A stretch of 64,000 nucleotides of DNA from Terasakiella sp. SH-1 (GCF_004564135.1 NZ_CP038255.1:3335501-3399500), one strand, 5' to 3'. Positions 17,069 through 27,599 are shown, numbered from the stretch's first letter. Numbers and translations: made by a program. Notes: a model not told the origin generated them from the sequence alone.

Positions 17069-17884
17069 TTAGTGCTTCACGTCCGCCCAGATCTTACGCT
17101 TAAGCGCATAGAGCATGGCTGTCAGAACCAACAGGAACAACATAACCTTCAAGCCCAAAGATTTACGCTCATCCAGCTCAGGCTCAGCAGCCCAGTTCAG
17201 GAAAGCAGAAATATCTTTGGCATGTTGGTCAGCCGTCATTGGCGTACCGTCTTCATACTCTACCAACTCGTCCGTCATTTGCGCCGGCATGGAGTTGTAG
17301 TAGCCAGGGAAATACAGGTTAAACGCTTTATCTTCGTTTTCTGTAAAGCCCTTCTGGTTTTTCACTTCTGCCGGGATTTCTTCTACGAAACCCATCAGGA
17401 AGCTGTAGATGTACTCAGGACCACCCACACGTGCTTTTGCCATCAAAGACAGATCCGGTGGCAATGCACCGTTTGCATCAATTGCAGCAGCTTCGTTCGG
17501 GTAAGGCGGAACAAAACGATCAGATGGTTTTGCCGGGCGTGTGAAGAATTCACCATCTTCAGTCAGCTCGTTACCAGCGTCATCGTGCTCAACACGTACT
17601 TCGTATTCAGCAGCGATTTCCTTGATTTCATCTTCCGTGAAACCCAGTGCAGACAGGTTACGATAAGCAACCAGACGCAGAGAGTGACAAGAAGCACAAA
17701 CTTCTTTGTAGATCTGGAAACCACGACGCAGTTGTTTCTGGTCGTACTGGCCGAAGATCCCTTCAAAAGACCAGTCCGCATCCATCAGAGGCGGGTGATA
17801 TTCACTACCCGCAGCTTGTGCTGAACCCGCGTTCAAAGTGAGAGCAGCAACAGCAGCAATAATCAGTTTACGCATGTTACGCAT
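17069..17884 (-). CDS. petC: cytochrome c1 of the bc1 complex
   Basis: 271 residues. Signal peptide ([18 protein letters not shown]), then the haem-binding CXXCH as [16 protein letters not shown]. The family segment [20 protein letters not shown] follows and the C-terminal anchor is [20 protein letters not shown]. The methionine ligand region is likely [10 protein letters not shown]. It accepts electrons from the Rieske protein in the periplasm. Its start overlaps the end of petB by 8 bp, so translation is coupled. An acidic insertion at about 85-110 is seen in other alphaproteobacterial c1 proteins. Confidence 0.96.
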   Translation of the reverse strand: MRNMRKLIIAAVAALTLNAGSAQAAGSEYHPPLMDADWSFEGIFGQYDQKQLRRGFQIYKEVCASCHSLRLVAYRNLSALGFTEDEIKEIAAEYEVRVEHDDAGNELTEDGEFFTRPAKPSDRFVPPYPNEAAAIDANGALPPDLSLMAKARVGGPEYIYSFLMGFVEEIPAEVKNQKGFTENEDKAFNLYFPGYYNSMPAQMTDELVEYEDGTPMTADQHAKDISAFLNWAAEPELDERKSLGLKVMLFLLVLTAMLYALKRKIWADVKH

Positions 17885-19115
17885 CCTTCTTCAAAACGGC
17901 AGCAGCAATGCTTTCCGGGAGTACCACAGACTTCTCAAGTTTTGCCATCATCGGCAGAACAACGAGGAAGTGAGCGAAGTAGTAAAGCGTTGCCAACTGA
18001 GCCATCCATACGTACGGCTGTTCAGCAGGCATCTGGCCCAACCAACCCAGGAATACGAAGTCAGCGAACAGAATCCAGAAGAACCATTTGTAAACCGGGC
18101 GGAAACGCGCAGATTTAACTTTGGAACGGTCCAGCCACGGCAGCGCCATCCATACCAGGATAGATGCAAACATCGCCAATACACCACCGAGTTTCGCCGG
18201 GATGAACAGGATGTCAAACGTGATCGCACGCAAGATCGCATAGAACGGCAGGAAGTACCATTCAGGAACGATATGTGCCGGTGTCACCATCGGGTTCGCC
18301 GGGATATAGTTATCCGGGTGGCCCATGTAGTTTGGTGCCCAGAATACAAAGGCAAAGAAGAACATAAAGAACACGCCCATACCGAACAAATCTTTGATTG
18401 TGTAGTACGGATGGAACGGAATGCTGTCTTCCGGTGCCTTCATTTCAACACCCAGCGGGTTGTTGGATTTCACAGCGTGAAGCGCCCACAGGTGCAGGCC
18501 AACAACGCCAACCAGAACGAACGGCAGCAGGTAGTGCAAAGAGAAGAAACGGTTCAGTGTCGGGTTATCAACGGCAAAGCCACCCCACAGCAGTGTTACG
18601 ATGAAATCACCAACGATCGGGAAAGCCGAGAACAGGTTGGTAATAACAGTCGCGCCCCACAGAGACATCTGACCCCACGGCAGTACGTAACCCATGAAGG
18701 CTGTACCCATCATGAGAAGCATGATGACAACACCGATGATCCACAGGATCTCGCGTGGGCCTTTGTAAGAGCCGTAGTAAATGCCACGGAAAATGTGGAT
18801 ATACACAACAATGAAGAACATGGAGGCGCCGTTCATATGGACGTAACGGATCAGCCAGCCGTAGTTTACATCACGCATGATACGTTCAACAGAGTCAAAC
18901 GCCATGTCAACATGCGGTGTGTAGTTCATTACAAGGAAAACACCTGTCAGGATCATAACGATCAGGACAGTCAGAGCCAGAGAACCGAAGTTCCACCAGT
19001 AGCTCAGGTTGCGCGGCGTCGGATAGCCGGCAGTCGAATGGTGCATCATGGAGAAGACCGGAAGACGGTCATCGACCCATTTGATGACGGGATTGTTCCA
19101 TTCAGGAGAACTCAT
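17877..19115 (-). CDS. petB: cytochrome b of the bc1 complex
   Basis: 412 residues with eight membrane segments, full-length alphaproteobacterial type. Qo-site PEWY is present ([18 protein letters not shown]). Haem-ligand regions include [18 protein letters not shown] and the histidines in [20 protein letters not shown]. It oxidises ubiquinol and carries electrons across the inner membrane. Middle gene of petA-petB-petC. A 431-codon open frame on the opposite strand is a codon-bias shadow. Confidence 0.97.
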   Translation of the reverse strand: MSSPEWNNPVIKWVDDRLPVFSMMHHSTAGYPTPRNLSYWWNFGSLALTVLIVMILTGVFLVMNYTPHVDMAFDSVERIMRDVNYGWLIRYVHMNGASMFFIVVYIHIFRGIYYGSYKGPREILWIIGVVIMLLMMGTAFMGYVLPWGQMSLWGATVITNLFSAFPIVGDFIVTLLWGGFAVDNPTLNRFFSLHYLLPFVLVGVVGLHLWALHAVKSNNPLGVEMKAPEDSIPFHPYYTIKDLFGMGVFFMFFFAFVFWAPNYMGHPDNYIPANPMVTPAHIVPEWYFLPFYAILRAITFDILFIPAKLGGVLAMFASILVWMALPWLDRSKVKSARFRPVYKWFFWILFADFVFLGWLGQMPAEQPYVWMAQLATLYYFAHFLVVLPMMAKLEKSVVLPESIAAAVLKKDA

Positions 19116-19129
19116 AGCAATAGGACCCC

Positions 19130-19675
19130 TTAACCAATTTTGACGGTTTCATCGTCGAGGAAGGCATACGGCGGAACTGCAAGGTTCAATGGTGCCGGGC
19201 CTTTGCGAATACGACCAGATGTATCGTAGTGTGAACCGTGGCACGGGCAGAACCAGCCACCGAATTCACCGCGCGGATCGCCAGGTTTCTGACCCAGTGG
19301 CACACAACCCAGGTGGGTACAAACACCCAACAGGATCAGCCATTCTGGTTTCTGAACGCGATCAGCGTCTTTTTGTACGTCGATCAGTGACGCACTGTCG
19401 TCTTTGGCGGCTTGTCCGATTTCTTCCGCTGTGCGGTGACGAACAAATACCGGTTTCCCGCGCCAAACTACAGTGACGCTTTGCCCTTCTTCGATCTTGG
19501 AAATGTCAACTTCTGTTGTTGACAATGCCAGAACGTCAGCAGATGGGTTCATGCTGTCAACGAAAGGCCAGATCGCGCCTGCAACACCCGCAGCACCGAC
19601 AGCAGAAGTTGCCAGCAGCAGGAAGTCGCGACGTGATTCACCGCTTTCCGTCTTTTTGGTAGCCGTATCAGCCAT
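19130..19675 (-). CDS. petA: Rieske iron-sulfur subunit of the bc1 complex
   Basis: 181 residues. A twin-arginine type N-terminus ([18 protein letters not shown]) gives the uncleaved membrane anchor. The [2Fe-2S] ligands sit in [10 protein letters not shown] and CPCHGSHYD. It transfers electrons from ubiquinol to cytochrome c1. First gene of the operon, 14 bp before petB. The promoter must lie in 19676-19963, which also contains the divergent trmL promoter; I did not identify clear boxes there. Confidence 0.97.
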   Translation of the reverse strand: MADTATKKTESGESRRDFLLLATSAVGAAGVAGAIWPFVDSMNPSADVLALSTTEVDISKIEEGQSVTVVWRGKPVFVRHRTAEEIGQAAKDDSASLIDVQKDADRVQKPEWLILLGVCTHLGCVPLGQKPGDPRGEFGGWFCPCHGSHYDTSGRIRKGPAPLNLAVPPYAFLDDETVKIG

Positions 19676-19963
19676 GTTTTACCTCACTCTTGTCCCCGCT
19701 TACACCACGGGGGCCCCAAGTCGTTGTCCGTTACAGATTTATTTCTGCGTATACCAAGTGTTTCACTTAAAAAATATGAAGACACAATGACAAAACTCAA
19801 TTAACAACGAGACCCGCCAAACTAAAGGACGAGTCGCGCATCCGTATAATGCATTTCGCCCGTCAAGAAAAGGTTTAACCGCCCGAAAAATGTGAAATAA
19901 TATTACGAATTGTCTTATTTTTCTCTTAATTAATAGCAATTCTCAACTAGAAGGACTGAAACC

Positions 19964-20431
19964 GTGCGATTGGCTCTTTACCAACCTGATATTCCACAAA
20001 ATACCGGGACTTTATTGCGACTCGCTGCCTGTATGGGCGTTGGCGTTGATATCATCGAGCCCTGTGGCTTTATCCTCGATGACAAACGCATGCGTCGAGC
20101 AGGAATGGACTATCTCGACCAGGTGGATTTAGTGCGCCACCCTTCCTGGACTACTTTTTTGGATGATAAACGCCAAAAAGGAGGACGCATTATCCTCCTT
20201 TCAACCAAGGCCGCCCACCTCTATACGGAATTTGCCTATCAAGAAGATGATACCCTGCTCTTAGGGCGTGAAAGCCAAGGTGTGCCTGAAGAAGTCCACG
20301 ACACCGCAGATGAACGCCTGATTATTCCCATGAGTGAGGGCATGCGTTCCATCAATGTCGCCATCAGCGGTGCCATGGTTCTGGGCGAAGCCTTACGTCA
20401 AACCGATTGTTTTCCCGCCTCACCGTTATAA
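19964..20431 (+). CDS. trmL: tRNA (cytidine/uridine-34-2'-O)-methyltransferase TrmL
   Basis: 155 residues from a GTG start, standard size for the SPOUT family. Blocks: ALYQPDIPQNTGTLLRLAAC, FILDDKRMRRAGMDYLD, LLLGRESQGVPEEVH, IIPMSEGMRSINVAISGAMV. It 2'-O-methylates the wobble base of two leucine tRNAs. Its 3' end overlaps the convergent hypothetical gene by 34 bp. Confidence 0.95.
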   Translation: MRLALYQPDIPQNTGTLLRLAACMGVGVDIIEPCGFILDDKRMRRAGMDYLDQVDLVRHPSWTTFLDDKRQKGGRIILLSTKAAHLYTEFAYQEDDTLLLGRESQGVPEEVHDTADERLIIPMSEGMRSINVAISGAMVLGEALRQTDCFPASPL

Positions 20432-21270
20432 AGCTGCTGAAAATTGCCCGGTGTGACAAAAAGACCGAGAACACTGCATAAAGGATCATGTACGGCGCAA
20501 ATCACCTTGCCAAACCATGATCCTTTTTTAGAAAGGGCCAACCGAAAACGGACTTCGCGAGTGCGATGTTGAACAAAGGGAACAACCAGCCGAGTCGCCC
20601 ATGTAGAACGGCGCATCAAACGCACATAAGGAATCGCCCAAAAATGATAGCCATCCATAAAAGTTGGAGGCAGTCGCTTAAGGGCATAAAGCGTACAAAC
20701 TGTACGGTCCCGTTCACGCATCAACTTCTGGCGCACCAGTTCTGTGCAGATGACTTTGGGACCATCCCCATTCCCACCTCCACCAACACCTCCCAACCCC
20801 AAAGCCGCACTAGGTTCACCAGCGTCACCTGGTCCCCCTTCTGAACCCACATCCTGCTGTTGTCGTTTGCGACGCTCTTCTTCCTCTTTCTTCTTGCGCT
20901 CAGCTTGGGCCTGCGCAGATTCCCCGGATGTTTTTTGAGGTGCCTTTGCCTTGATGGCCCCTGACTTATCCGACTTCACCAACTCTTCACCGACAATCGG
21001 ATTATCCCAGGGCGTTAAGTCCTTGGGAGAAAGAGCCGAACCGTCCCCCCCCTGAGCGGCTGCTGGGCTAGGAGAAGATGGTATTTTGTTTACTATTTGT
21101 TCTTTTTCTTCTGACCGTTTAATTTCTGTTGGCTGGCGTCGTTTTTGTTCAAATTGCGCCACGCTCAATGTCTGTGAATTATTCTTATTCTTGTAATACC
21201 CTTGTCCCAATCGCCCCATTGGATCAGCAACATAACCCCAGTCTGATGGGTTAAAAGATGATGTCGTCAT
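20398..21270 (-). CDS. hypothetical protein with low-complexity N-terminus and phage-like C-terminal domain
   Basis: 290 residues. Residues 1-170 are low-complexity: Lys/Glu/Arg-rich (QAERKKKEEEERRKRQQQD) then glycine-rich (ALGLGGVGGGGNGDG). From about 172 a compact domain begins: VICTELVRQKLM, then DGYHFWAIPYVRLMRRSTW and a conserved-looking tail. This ICTEL...GYxxWAxPxVRLMRRS pattern is one I associate with hypothetical proteins near phage tail genes; that is recollection, not a search. No other phage gene is nearby. It starts with no close upstream partner and ends 34 bp inside trmL. Confidence 0.75.
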   Translation of the reverse strand: MTTSSFNPSDWGYVADPMGRLGQGYYKNKNNSQTLSVAQFEQKRRQPTEIKRSEEKEQIVNKIPSSPSPAAAQGGDGSALSPKDLTPWDNPIVGEELVKSDKSGAIKAKAPQKTSGESAQAQAERKKKEEEERRKRQQQDVGSEGGPGDAGEPSAALGLGGVGGGGNGDGPKVICTELVRQKLMRERDRTVCTLYALKRLPPTFMDGYHFWAIPYVRLMRRSTWATRLVVPFVQHRTREVRFRLALSKKGSWFGKVICAVHDPLCSVLGLFVTPGNFQQLYNGEAGKQSV

Positions 21271-21357
21271 GTTTCATCGCCCCTAATAAATATGATCAAT
21301 TTCCTTGATGTAAGGTAATTTTTCCTATACACAAGGGGAGAAGACCTTTTCTGACCT

Positions 21358-21386
21358 AAAAAAAGCCCCTGCCAAATGCAGGGGCC
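21358..21386 (-). terminator. terminator of the globin-coupled chemoreceptor gene
   Basis: GCCCCTGC / GCAGGGGC (21365-21372 with 21378-21385), 5-nt loop, with a run of seven T on the minus strand. Confidence 0.85.
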
Positions 21387-21423
21387 TTAAAAAGGTCAAT
21401 GGAAATTAACATTCATTCATAAA

Positions 21424-23568
21424 CTATGGCTTATAGGCCAAACGTAAATTGCCCCAATGACGTTCCTCAATATAAATCGGAGCATCGACTTCTTTGAGCA
21501 AAACACGCTCGTTCCCAACCACCCGGTCATAGGATTGTACCAGCACAGGGGCGGTATTGCGCGCAGCACGCAACCCTGCCGGATCGGCAAAAATACGGCG
21601 ATTGCGGCAATGGGCATCGTTCCAGATCGGATCATCGCCCTGTTCCTCAGAATAGACCTTATTATGAGTTGGCAAATAAGCTGAACGGTCCACCGCCGCA
21701 CTAAAGACAATATTAGGCAGCTTTGTAATAATATCTTCCTGAATCGGCGGGAGGTATTCATCCGTAATCGGCGTAAATTTCGTCATCACCTGAATCGGGT
21801 TTGACCCATCAATTGGCTGGTGATCAATATCAAAGAAATCTTCCAGGCCAATTTTATTGGCCCTGATGGCATCCAGGAAAGCCGCTTCGACTTTTTTGGC
21901 CCCTTGTTGCACCAGTGCCATATAAGCTTGGTCCTTCTCCTTGGTCTCTTGCAAAAGCTTGAGGATTTTTCCTCGACCCTCTTCGGTATGGCGACCAAAG
22001 GCAACGTTTACAACCAAATCACCCACATGGCGGATTTCACAGTTAAACTGCCCCAGTTGTGACAAAGTCAATTGACAGGTCCCCTGGCGCACAGAGGATT
22101 GTTCATCCAACAAACGCAAAGAACACCCGCCCAGCCCCAAATCGGCCATCACAACCGCAACGCTTTGACCGTTTTGGGTCAATTCACCTTCCATCCCCAA
22201 GGGGATCCGTTCTGTTTTACGACGGTTACCAGCATAAGATGTGCGCAACAACAAGGTCATGGCATTACTCAAGCCAGACACATCACGCATAACATTTTCA
22301 GAAATATTGGACACACGGCGTGCCACAATCAAGGCATCTTCATTTTGCTCACGCACGCCACTCATGTTCGAGGTCACATCAGCTGTTGTATCTGAAGCGC
22401 TTAAGGCACTGGAACTAATTTCAGAAGTTGCTGCTGTTTGCTGTTCAACAGACTGGGCAATGGTAGAAACGTTATCCCCCATCTTCTGAATCAACTGGTT
22501 GGTCAATTCAATCTCTTTCACCGCGCGTTCGGTTGCCTGTTGAATCTGTACAGATTGGGCATTGACCTGATCAATCGCTTTTTCTGTTTCTGCCGCCAGG
22601 TTCTTCACCTCGCTGGCAACAACAGCAAACCCTTTCCCGGCTTCCCCTGCCCGTGCAGCTTCGATCGTAGCATTTAAGGCCAGCAGGCGGGTTTGAGACG
22701 CAATATTTTGTACAAGTGATACAACAGACGAAATTTCCTGTGCCGTGGTTTCCAAAGAGGTCACAGTTTCTTGGGAACGCATAGACTGCTCAATCGCATC
22801 CTGGGCAATCTGTTCAGAGGTCTGAACCTGATCAGCAATGGTCTGTGAAGAGGCATCCAGCTCTTCAGTTGCAGCCGCCACCGTTTGAATGGCTTGGGAT
22901 GTATGGGTCAGTGATGTATCCGCTGCCTCAACCCGAGCCCCCAAATCCCCTTGCGCCTGATTTAAGCGGTTCACATTGCTTTGCATCAACTGGGTTTGAC
23001 CATTCACACTGCGAATCGTTTCGCCTGCCTCGCGCAAAACCCCATTGGACATTTCCAGCAGTTGTTCACGCATTTTGCGCAATTCACCGCTTTCAATATA
23101 GGTCATCATTGCCAGATCAATATCCAGACAGACCGTGCGTAACATGCCGCCAATCTGTTGAGCCACCTTCGGGGATTTCACCCCGGCTTTTTTCAGATAG
23201 CTTTCAATCAGCTTTTCAATAAACAGAAAATAGCCGCCCAGATACCAGCGCGGCTTCAACCCGATCGCATCATGTGCCTTACCAATCGCACGAGCACGTT
23301 TGACATATTCATCATCATACTGGCCCCTGAACATATCTTGCCAGTGGCTGCTTTGTACCTCAGTCAAATTTCGGCGTGACGCATGGCCGTCCAGAATGGA
23401 CTGAGGTTCCTCAAACTGAGAAATATGGCTGTAAAAGTCTGAGATAATGGACGGAAGATCACCTTGAACCTGCGCATAAAAATCACGCATTGCCGTTTTG
23501 GCATTTTCGTCGATTCTCAAATATTCAAGGCGTTTTTCAATATCATCCGTATCGTTGTTTTGACTCAT
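21424..23568 (-). CDS. globin-coupled chemoreceptor with PilZ and C-terminal Cache-like domains
   Basis: 714 residues, no membrane segment. Order: protoglobin sensor about 10-180 ([17 protein letters not shown], then [20 protein letters not shown] with the haem-side His region), MCP signalling domain about 190-430 ([40 protein letters not shown]), and PilZ about 450-555 ([33 protein letters not shown]) with the RxxxR and D/NxSxxG-like motifs. Residues about 575-714 are a soluble domain found in alphaproteobacterial chemoreceptors ([17 protein letters not shown]). Likely an oxygen- and c-di-GMP-responsive cytoplasmic receptor. Confidence 0.9.
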   Translation of the reverse strand: MSQNNDTDDIEKRLEYLRIDENAKTAMRDFYAQVQGDLPSIISDFYSHISQFEEPQSILDGHASRRNLTEVQSSHWQDMFRGQYDDEYVKRARAIGKAHDAIGLKPRWYLGGYFLFIEKLIESYLKKAGVKSPKVAQQIGGMLRTVCLDIDLAMMTYIESGELRKMREQLLEMSNGVLREAGETIRSVNGQTQLMQSNVNRLNQAQGDLGARVEAADTSLTHTSQAIQTVAAATEELDASSQTIADQVQTSEQIAQDAIEQSMRSQETVTSLETTAQEISSVVSLVQNIASQTRLLALNATIEAARAGEAGKGFAVVASEVKNLAAETEKAIDQVNAQSVQIQQATERAVKEIELTNQLIQKMGDNVSTIAQSVEQQTAATSEISSSALSASDTTADVTSNMSGVREQNEDALIVARRVSNISENVMRDVSGLSNAMTLLLRTSYAGNRRKTERIPLGMEGELTQNGQSVAVVMADLGLGGCSLRLLDEQSSVRQGTCQLTLSQLGQFNCEIRHVGDLVVNVAFGRHTEEGRGKILKLLQETKEKDQAYMALVQQGAKKVEAAFLDAIRANKIGLEDFFDIDHQPIDGSNPIQVMTKFTPITDEYLPPIQEDIITKLPNIVFSAAVDRSAYLPTHNKVYSEEQGDDPIWNDAHCRNRRIFADPAGLRAARNTAPVLVQSYDRVVGNERVLLKEVDAPIYIEERHWGNLRLAYKP

Positions 23569-23725
23569 TGTTCTGATACGACCCCTAGATAGTTCCTACG
23601 TATTTTCGTGTTCCGCGAGTATTAGCTTTTTAATTGGCGCACATCTTAACGAATAAAATGAAAAATATAACGTTTTTTTGACGGTATCTGCCAAGAAACG
23701 TCTATAAGTTGGAAAAGCCAAAAAG

Positions 23726-24187
23726 CTACTTGCCTAACAGCTGCAAAAAGGCTTCTTTCTTATAGCCTGGTGGCAAGATCCGAACATGTTCCTGAGAGCG
23801 ATACATGTCTGCTTCCGGGTTGCGTACCTCTGGCTGCAAGACATCGGTTAAAAAGGCAAAAACCCCCGGCGCCATGTCTTTCTGAAACGTCTGCCAGGTA
23901 ATAAACACCCCACCGCGCATATCATATTCCATGATATCCGCACTTTGTTTCGCATCTGTAATATCCATTGCCAAATCATCAGCTAACCCGACATAGACCC
24001 AGCCAGGCTTAACCCCGCCATGCCAGATCACATAAATGGCGCTTACACCGGAAACATTTTCTTTTGCCAGCTCGACAAAAGGGAGGCGACGAAATTTACC
24101 CTGAGCATTCTTGGACCATTTCACTTCCAACAGCTCAGACGATCCCTTCTTCTTTTTGCCCCCGCCAAAAAAATCAAACAGTCCCAT
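23726..24187 (-). CDS. conserved hypothetical protein
   Basis: 153 residues, family not recognised. A short N-terminus rich in Gly/Lys (MGLFDFFGGGKKKKG) is followed by one compact alpha/beta domain: WSKNAQGKFRRLPFVELAK, VSAIYVIWHGGVKPGWVYVG, MRGGVFITWQTFQKDMAPGV and PEADMYRSQEHVRILPPGY. No signal peptide or membrane helix. The GWVYVGLADDL stretch loosely recalls GIY-YIG proteins, but the catalytic motif is not there. It lies between two sensor genes. Confidence 0.75.
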   Translation of the reverse strand: MGLFDFFGGGKKKKGSSELLEVKWSKNAQGKFRRLPFVELAKENVSGVSAIYVIWHGGVKPGWVYVGLADDLAMDITDAKQSADIMEYDMRGGVFITWQTFQKDMAPGVFAFLTDVLQPEVRNPEADMYRSQEHVRILPPGYKKEAFLQLLGK

Positions 24188-24291
24188 CTTTTCTTCGAAA
24201 CCCTACAAGACATTACGAATTTATTTTGAAGTATATGTCGGTAATAACCAATTGTCATGTCCGTTGCAATACGGAGGTAGGATGAAGAGCC

Positions 24292-24918
24292 CTATCGGCC
24301 AAATAACCTCTTGGCTTTGGCTTCGCGCCGGGCCATCTGTTTGATGGTCACACTTTCCACAGCCGCCTCAATCATGACCCCTTCGTGGGAGCCATCACTG
24401 ATCAAGTCCACAAAATGCCTCACATATTGTTCTTTATCTGCCGGACAGGTAATCTGAACCATTGCCTTGCTTCTTTCTTCATATTTGAGGCGTTGGCGAA
24501 TCTTTGGATCCCCCTCAGTTGCCCCGGTCAAATAGGGTTCATAAGCCCGGTCAACCTTGGCAATATGATCCAGGAGCCATTTTTCAAGGAAAGCAACAAT
24601 TTTATCGGCATCCACATCATCTGAATGTTCCTGATGGTAATGCCGCAAAGACATGATCGAATCGCGAAATTCATCATGGGCCGTTTTATGGGCATCATAT
24701 TCGGGATACCCCGCACGCAGCAGAAAACGCTCTTCGCGTTCAAAATGTTCATCAACATACAACGACAGTGACATAATCGTTGCTGCGATAATATTAGGGT
24801 CCCGGTTTTCCGCGATATTTTGCCCCAATTGCTGAATCGTTCGAAACAGCATCTGGTGGTCATCATCAATCGGACCGATTCCCAAGTCAAACTCAGCGGG
24901 CCATTCTTTTAACTGCAT
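24292..24918 (-). CDS. bacteriohemerythrin-type protein
   Basis: 208 residues from ATG 24918; the longer reading from TTG 24939 would contain the AGAAGG that serves this ATG. The hemerythrin di-iron ligands are visible: DDDHQMLF, YVDEHFEREERFL, HKTAHDEF and WLLDHIAKVDRAY. The core covers about 5-130. A C-terminal extension of about 75 residues (MVQITCPADKEQYVRHFVDL) is not typical and its function is unknown. It binds O2 or NO; with the globin chemoreceptor nearby it suggests local oxygen handling. Confidence 0.88.
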   Translation of the reverse strand: MQLKEWPAEFDLGIGPIDDDHQMLFRTIQQLGQNIAENRDPNIIAATIMSLSLYVDEHFEREERFLLRAGYPEYDAHKTAHDEFRDSIMSLRHYHQEHSDDVDADKIVAFLEKWLLDHIAKVDRAYEPYLTGATEGDPKIRQRLKYEERSKAMVQITCPADKEQYVRHFVDLISDGSHEGVMIEAAVESVTIKQMARREAKAKRLFGR

Positions 24919-24939
24919 GCTTATACACCTTCTGTGCAA

Positions 24940-25277
24940 TAGACTTTTTATTCAATAAAAGCCTTATATTCAGTTGTCTGGAGTGTAGCACAAACTTTCA
25001 GAAAAAAAACCCGTCACCGCATGGTTGAAACTCTGTTTAATCCAATATTCAACCAGCTGGTCAATTTTCTGGATTTACTATCATAACATAGACCCAAAAC
25101 TTAAATGACTCTAAGTCTCGCTACAATATTGATAGGGAACAAAACAATTTAAAGACTTGTGAAACACGCCACCTTTATCTATCTATCAGAGAATAAAGCC
25201 TTATTTTTTGTTCGACGTTAATATATGGGCTTGCATTTCGCCCATAAGGCGCAGATGATTAGCGGGCCTCTCATTAA
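24940..25277. other. 338-bp intergenic region between divergent genes
   Basis: AT-rich, no coding frame. Two small inverted repeats: GGTTGAA/TTCAACC (25023-25029 with 25048-25054) and ATGGGC/GCCCAT (25225-25230 with 25240-25245). The second would fall in the leader of the diguanylate cyclase mRNA. No recognisable riboswitch. Confidence 0.4.
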
Positions 25278-27317
25278 TTGATTATTGTGGTTGGTGGTTT
25301 GAATTTAGATTCTGGAAATGAGCTATTTGCATCCCTTGTACAAAATACAGACGCCCCCGTGTGCCTGTGTGATTGTACAGGCCAGCTGACCTATGCCAAT
25401 CCGGCTTTCCTCAAAGCCCTGAACCTCCAGACATCTGAGCTAAAAACCACCCGACTTGATCAATTGATCACCAATCAGGAATGGTCCAGCCTTGTCCAGG
25501 ACGTAGAGCACAAGGGCCACTGGAAAGGGGAACTTTCCCTTCAAGACAAAAACCAAACGCAATTCTGGTTTCGAACGACCCTTTCCCCTGTCGCTGGGGA
25601 AAAAACAAGCAAGAGCGGTTTTTCTCTTATCCTGCAGGACATCACGGATAAAAAAGAGAAGGAATATCAATATATTATTTCCCAAAACAAACTCAAAAGC
25701 GTTTTGGACAATATTCCGGCCTATGTCTTTTCCAAAGACCGCGAAGGGCGCTACACCTACGTCAACAACCTGCTCTCCATGTTGTTGACCCTGAAAAGCA
25801 GCGATATTCTTGGTAAAACAGATTATGACCTCTTTACAAAAGAGGCCGCTGATAATTTCACCAAAAATGATCACCTTGTTTTAGAAAAAGACAAAACCAT
25901 TCGTGCCTTTGAAGATGGTGGCATTGATGAATATGGGATTGAGCGCAGCTATCTGACCGTGAAATGCCCATTAAAAAATGCTCATGGCGAAACCGAAGAA
26001 ATCCTAGGTATGGCCCTTGATATTTCGGAACAGCAACGTCTTGAAAAAGCCCTGCGCGAAAGTCAGGAAAAGCTCAACAGCATTCTGGATAACCTGAAAG
26101 CACGGGTCTATATCAAAGATCGCGATTTAAAATACACATACGCCAATGAAGAACTCTGTCAGGTGCTCAAAACAGACCGGGCTTCTATTGTTGGAAAAGA
26201 TGATTACGATCTGTTTGAGCCAGAAACCGCCGTCTGTTTTCGCACCACCGATCAGGAAGTGTTCCAGAAACAACAAAAAGTCTCCAAGCTGGAAGTCTCA
26301 GTTGATCAAGATACCCTTGAAAAACAGCATTTCCTGTCAATCAAGGTGCCGTTACTCAATGCCAAAGGTGAAGCCCATTCCCTTTTAGGCATTTCCACCG
26401 ACATTACCGAACAAAAACAGCTGGAAGAAAAACTGCGCCGCAACGAACGCCAGCTGACCACGATCCTCGATAATCTGAAAGCCCATGTTTATATCAAGGA
26501 TGTGAATTTCACCTATACTTACGTCAATGCTGACATGTGTACCTATCTGGGCCGTGATCGTGATGACATCATCGGCAAAACCGATGCGGAAATATTTGGC
26601 AGTAAAATCGCAGAACGCTTCCATGTCAGTGACAATGAAGTCTTTGATTATAGTGAAAACATCTCCAGCATTGAAAAATCCAAACATTTTCAAACTGGAA
26701 ACACCTGCTATTTCCTGTCCGTTAAGGCCCCATTGATCAATGATCTGGGGAACCCATATGCCCTTCTGGGCATTTCAACAGATGTTACGGAACAAAAACG
26801 ACTGGAAAAAGAGCTGCGCCAAATGGCCTCAACCGATGTGTTGACCGGCATTAACAACCGTCGTCATTTCCTCGAACTCTGTGAACGTGAAATCGAACGC
26901 GCCCAACGCTATGACACCAAACTATCGTTGATCATGCTGGATGTGGACCATTTTAAACATATCAATGACACATACGGCCATGCAGTGGGGGATGAAGCCA
27001 TTCGTTCCATGACCGGATTGTGCCGCCAAAACCTGCGCAACAGCGATGTTATTGGCCGTATTGGCGGTGAAGAATTTGCTATTTTGCTCCCGGAAACAGA
27101 CCAAAAAGGGGCCAAGCTACTGGCCGAACGCATCCGAAAAAACACAGCCAAATATGCCTTTGATATTGGTGAGAAAAAACCTGTCAGTTTCACCGCCAGC
27201 TTTGGCGTTACCAGCCTCGTTAAAAGTGATGAAACCCCGGACGATTTGCTTAAACGCGCCGATATTGCGCTTTATGATGCCAAAACATCCGGGCGCAATC
27301 GGGTTTGTGAGAATTAA
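25278..27317 (+). CDS. multi-PAS diguanylate cyclase
   Basis: 679 residues. Four PAS/PAC units are stacked: about 10-120, 135-255, 260-385 and 390-510, the last three sharing SILDNLKARVYIKDRDL-like openings and ending LGISTDITEQKQLEEKL-like. The GGDEF domain covers about 515-679 with an intact active site RIGGEEFAILLPE and an I-site RNSD five residues upstream, so it should make c-di-GMP and be product-inhibited. No membrane segment. The start is weak: TTG 25278 follows an in-frame TAA, and TTG 25299 is an alternative. The three near-repeated PAS units look like internal duplications. Confidence 0.93.
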   Translation: MIIVVGGLNLDSGNELFASLVQNTDAPVCLCDCTGQLTYANPAFLKALNLQTSELKTTRLDQLITNQEWSSLVQDVEHKGHWKGELSLQDKNQTQFWFRTTLSPVAGEKTSKSGFSLILQDITDKKEKEYQYIISQNKLKSVLDNIPAYVFSKDREGRYTYVNNLLSMLLTLKSSDILGKTDYDLFTKEAADNFTKNDHLVLEKDKTIRAFEDGGIDEYGIERSYLTVKCPLKNAHGETEEILGMALDISEQQRLEKALRESQEKLNSILDNLKARVYIKDRDLKYTYANEELCQVLKTDRASIVGKDDYDLFEPETAVCFRTTDQEVFQKQQKVSKLEVSVDQDTLEKQHFLSIKVPLLNAKGEAHSLLGISTDITEQKQLEEKLRRNERQLTTILDNLKAHVYIKDVNFTYTYVNADMCTYLGRDRDDIIGKTDAEIFGSKIAERFHVSDNEVFDYSENISSIEKSKHFQTGNTCYFLSVKAPLINDLGNPYALLGISTDVTEQKRLEKELRQMASTDVLTGINNRRHFLELCEREIERAQRYDTKLSLIMLDVDHFKHINDTYGHAVGDEAIRSMTGLCRQNLRNSDVIGRIGGEEFAILLPETDQKGAKLLAERIRKNTAKYAFDIGEKKPVSFTASFGVTSLVKSDETPDDLLKRADIALYDAKTSGRNRVCEN

Positions 27318-27331
27318 AGCGCAGATTTTCA

Positions 27332-27399
27332 GTCATTTCCAACTCGATTGGGACTCTTCATCCCTTTAAGAAAAAGGCCCCCGCCTGCGCAAGGACGAC
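27332..27399. repeat. composite palindromic intergenic repeat, copy c
   Basis: GTCATTTCCAACTCGATTGG ... CCCGCCTGCGCAAGGACGAC, the complete two-module form, between the diguanylate cyclase gene and dnaK. Confidence 0.7.
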
Positions 27400-27469
27400 A
27401 TCATCTTTCCAACAAAAAAGCCCTTCCTCACTTTTTCTTAATTTCTTTCATAAATCATGGCGCGCGGTG

Positions 27470-27498
27470 CTTGCGAAAAAACGCAAATGCCCTTATAT
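27470..27498 (+). promoter_or_regulatory. heat-shock (RpoH-type) promoter of dnaK
   Basis: CTTGCG at 27470-27475, 14 bp, then CCCTTATAT at 27490-27498. This fits the alphaproteobacterial RpoH pattern CTTG...CYTATNT. It is 102 bp before the dnaK start. No CIRCE element is visible. Confidence 0.55.
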
Positions 27499-27599
27499 AT
27501 CGCCCAGTTTTTCACCCTCAGGGAATTTACGCTTTGTTTGTGCCTTCACAAGTATAAGGGCAAACGCCTGTAAATTCGCCGCAACGTAAAGAGAGTAAA

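Noticed and set aside
17838-19133. 431-codon open frame on the plus strand
   Set aside because: It is exactly antisense to cytochrome b, is rich in His/Gln/Arg and has no domain character; it is a shadow of biased codon use.
23726-24187. GIY-YIG nuclease
   Set aside because: GWVYVGLADD loosely resembles the motif, but the paired GIY...YIG spacing and catalytic Arg/Glu are not present.
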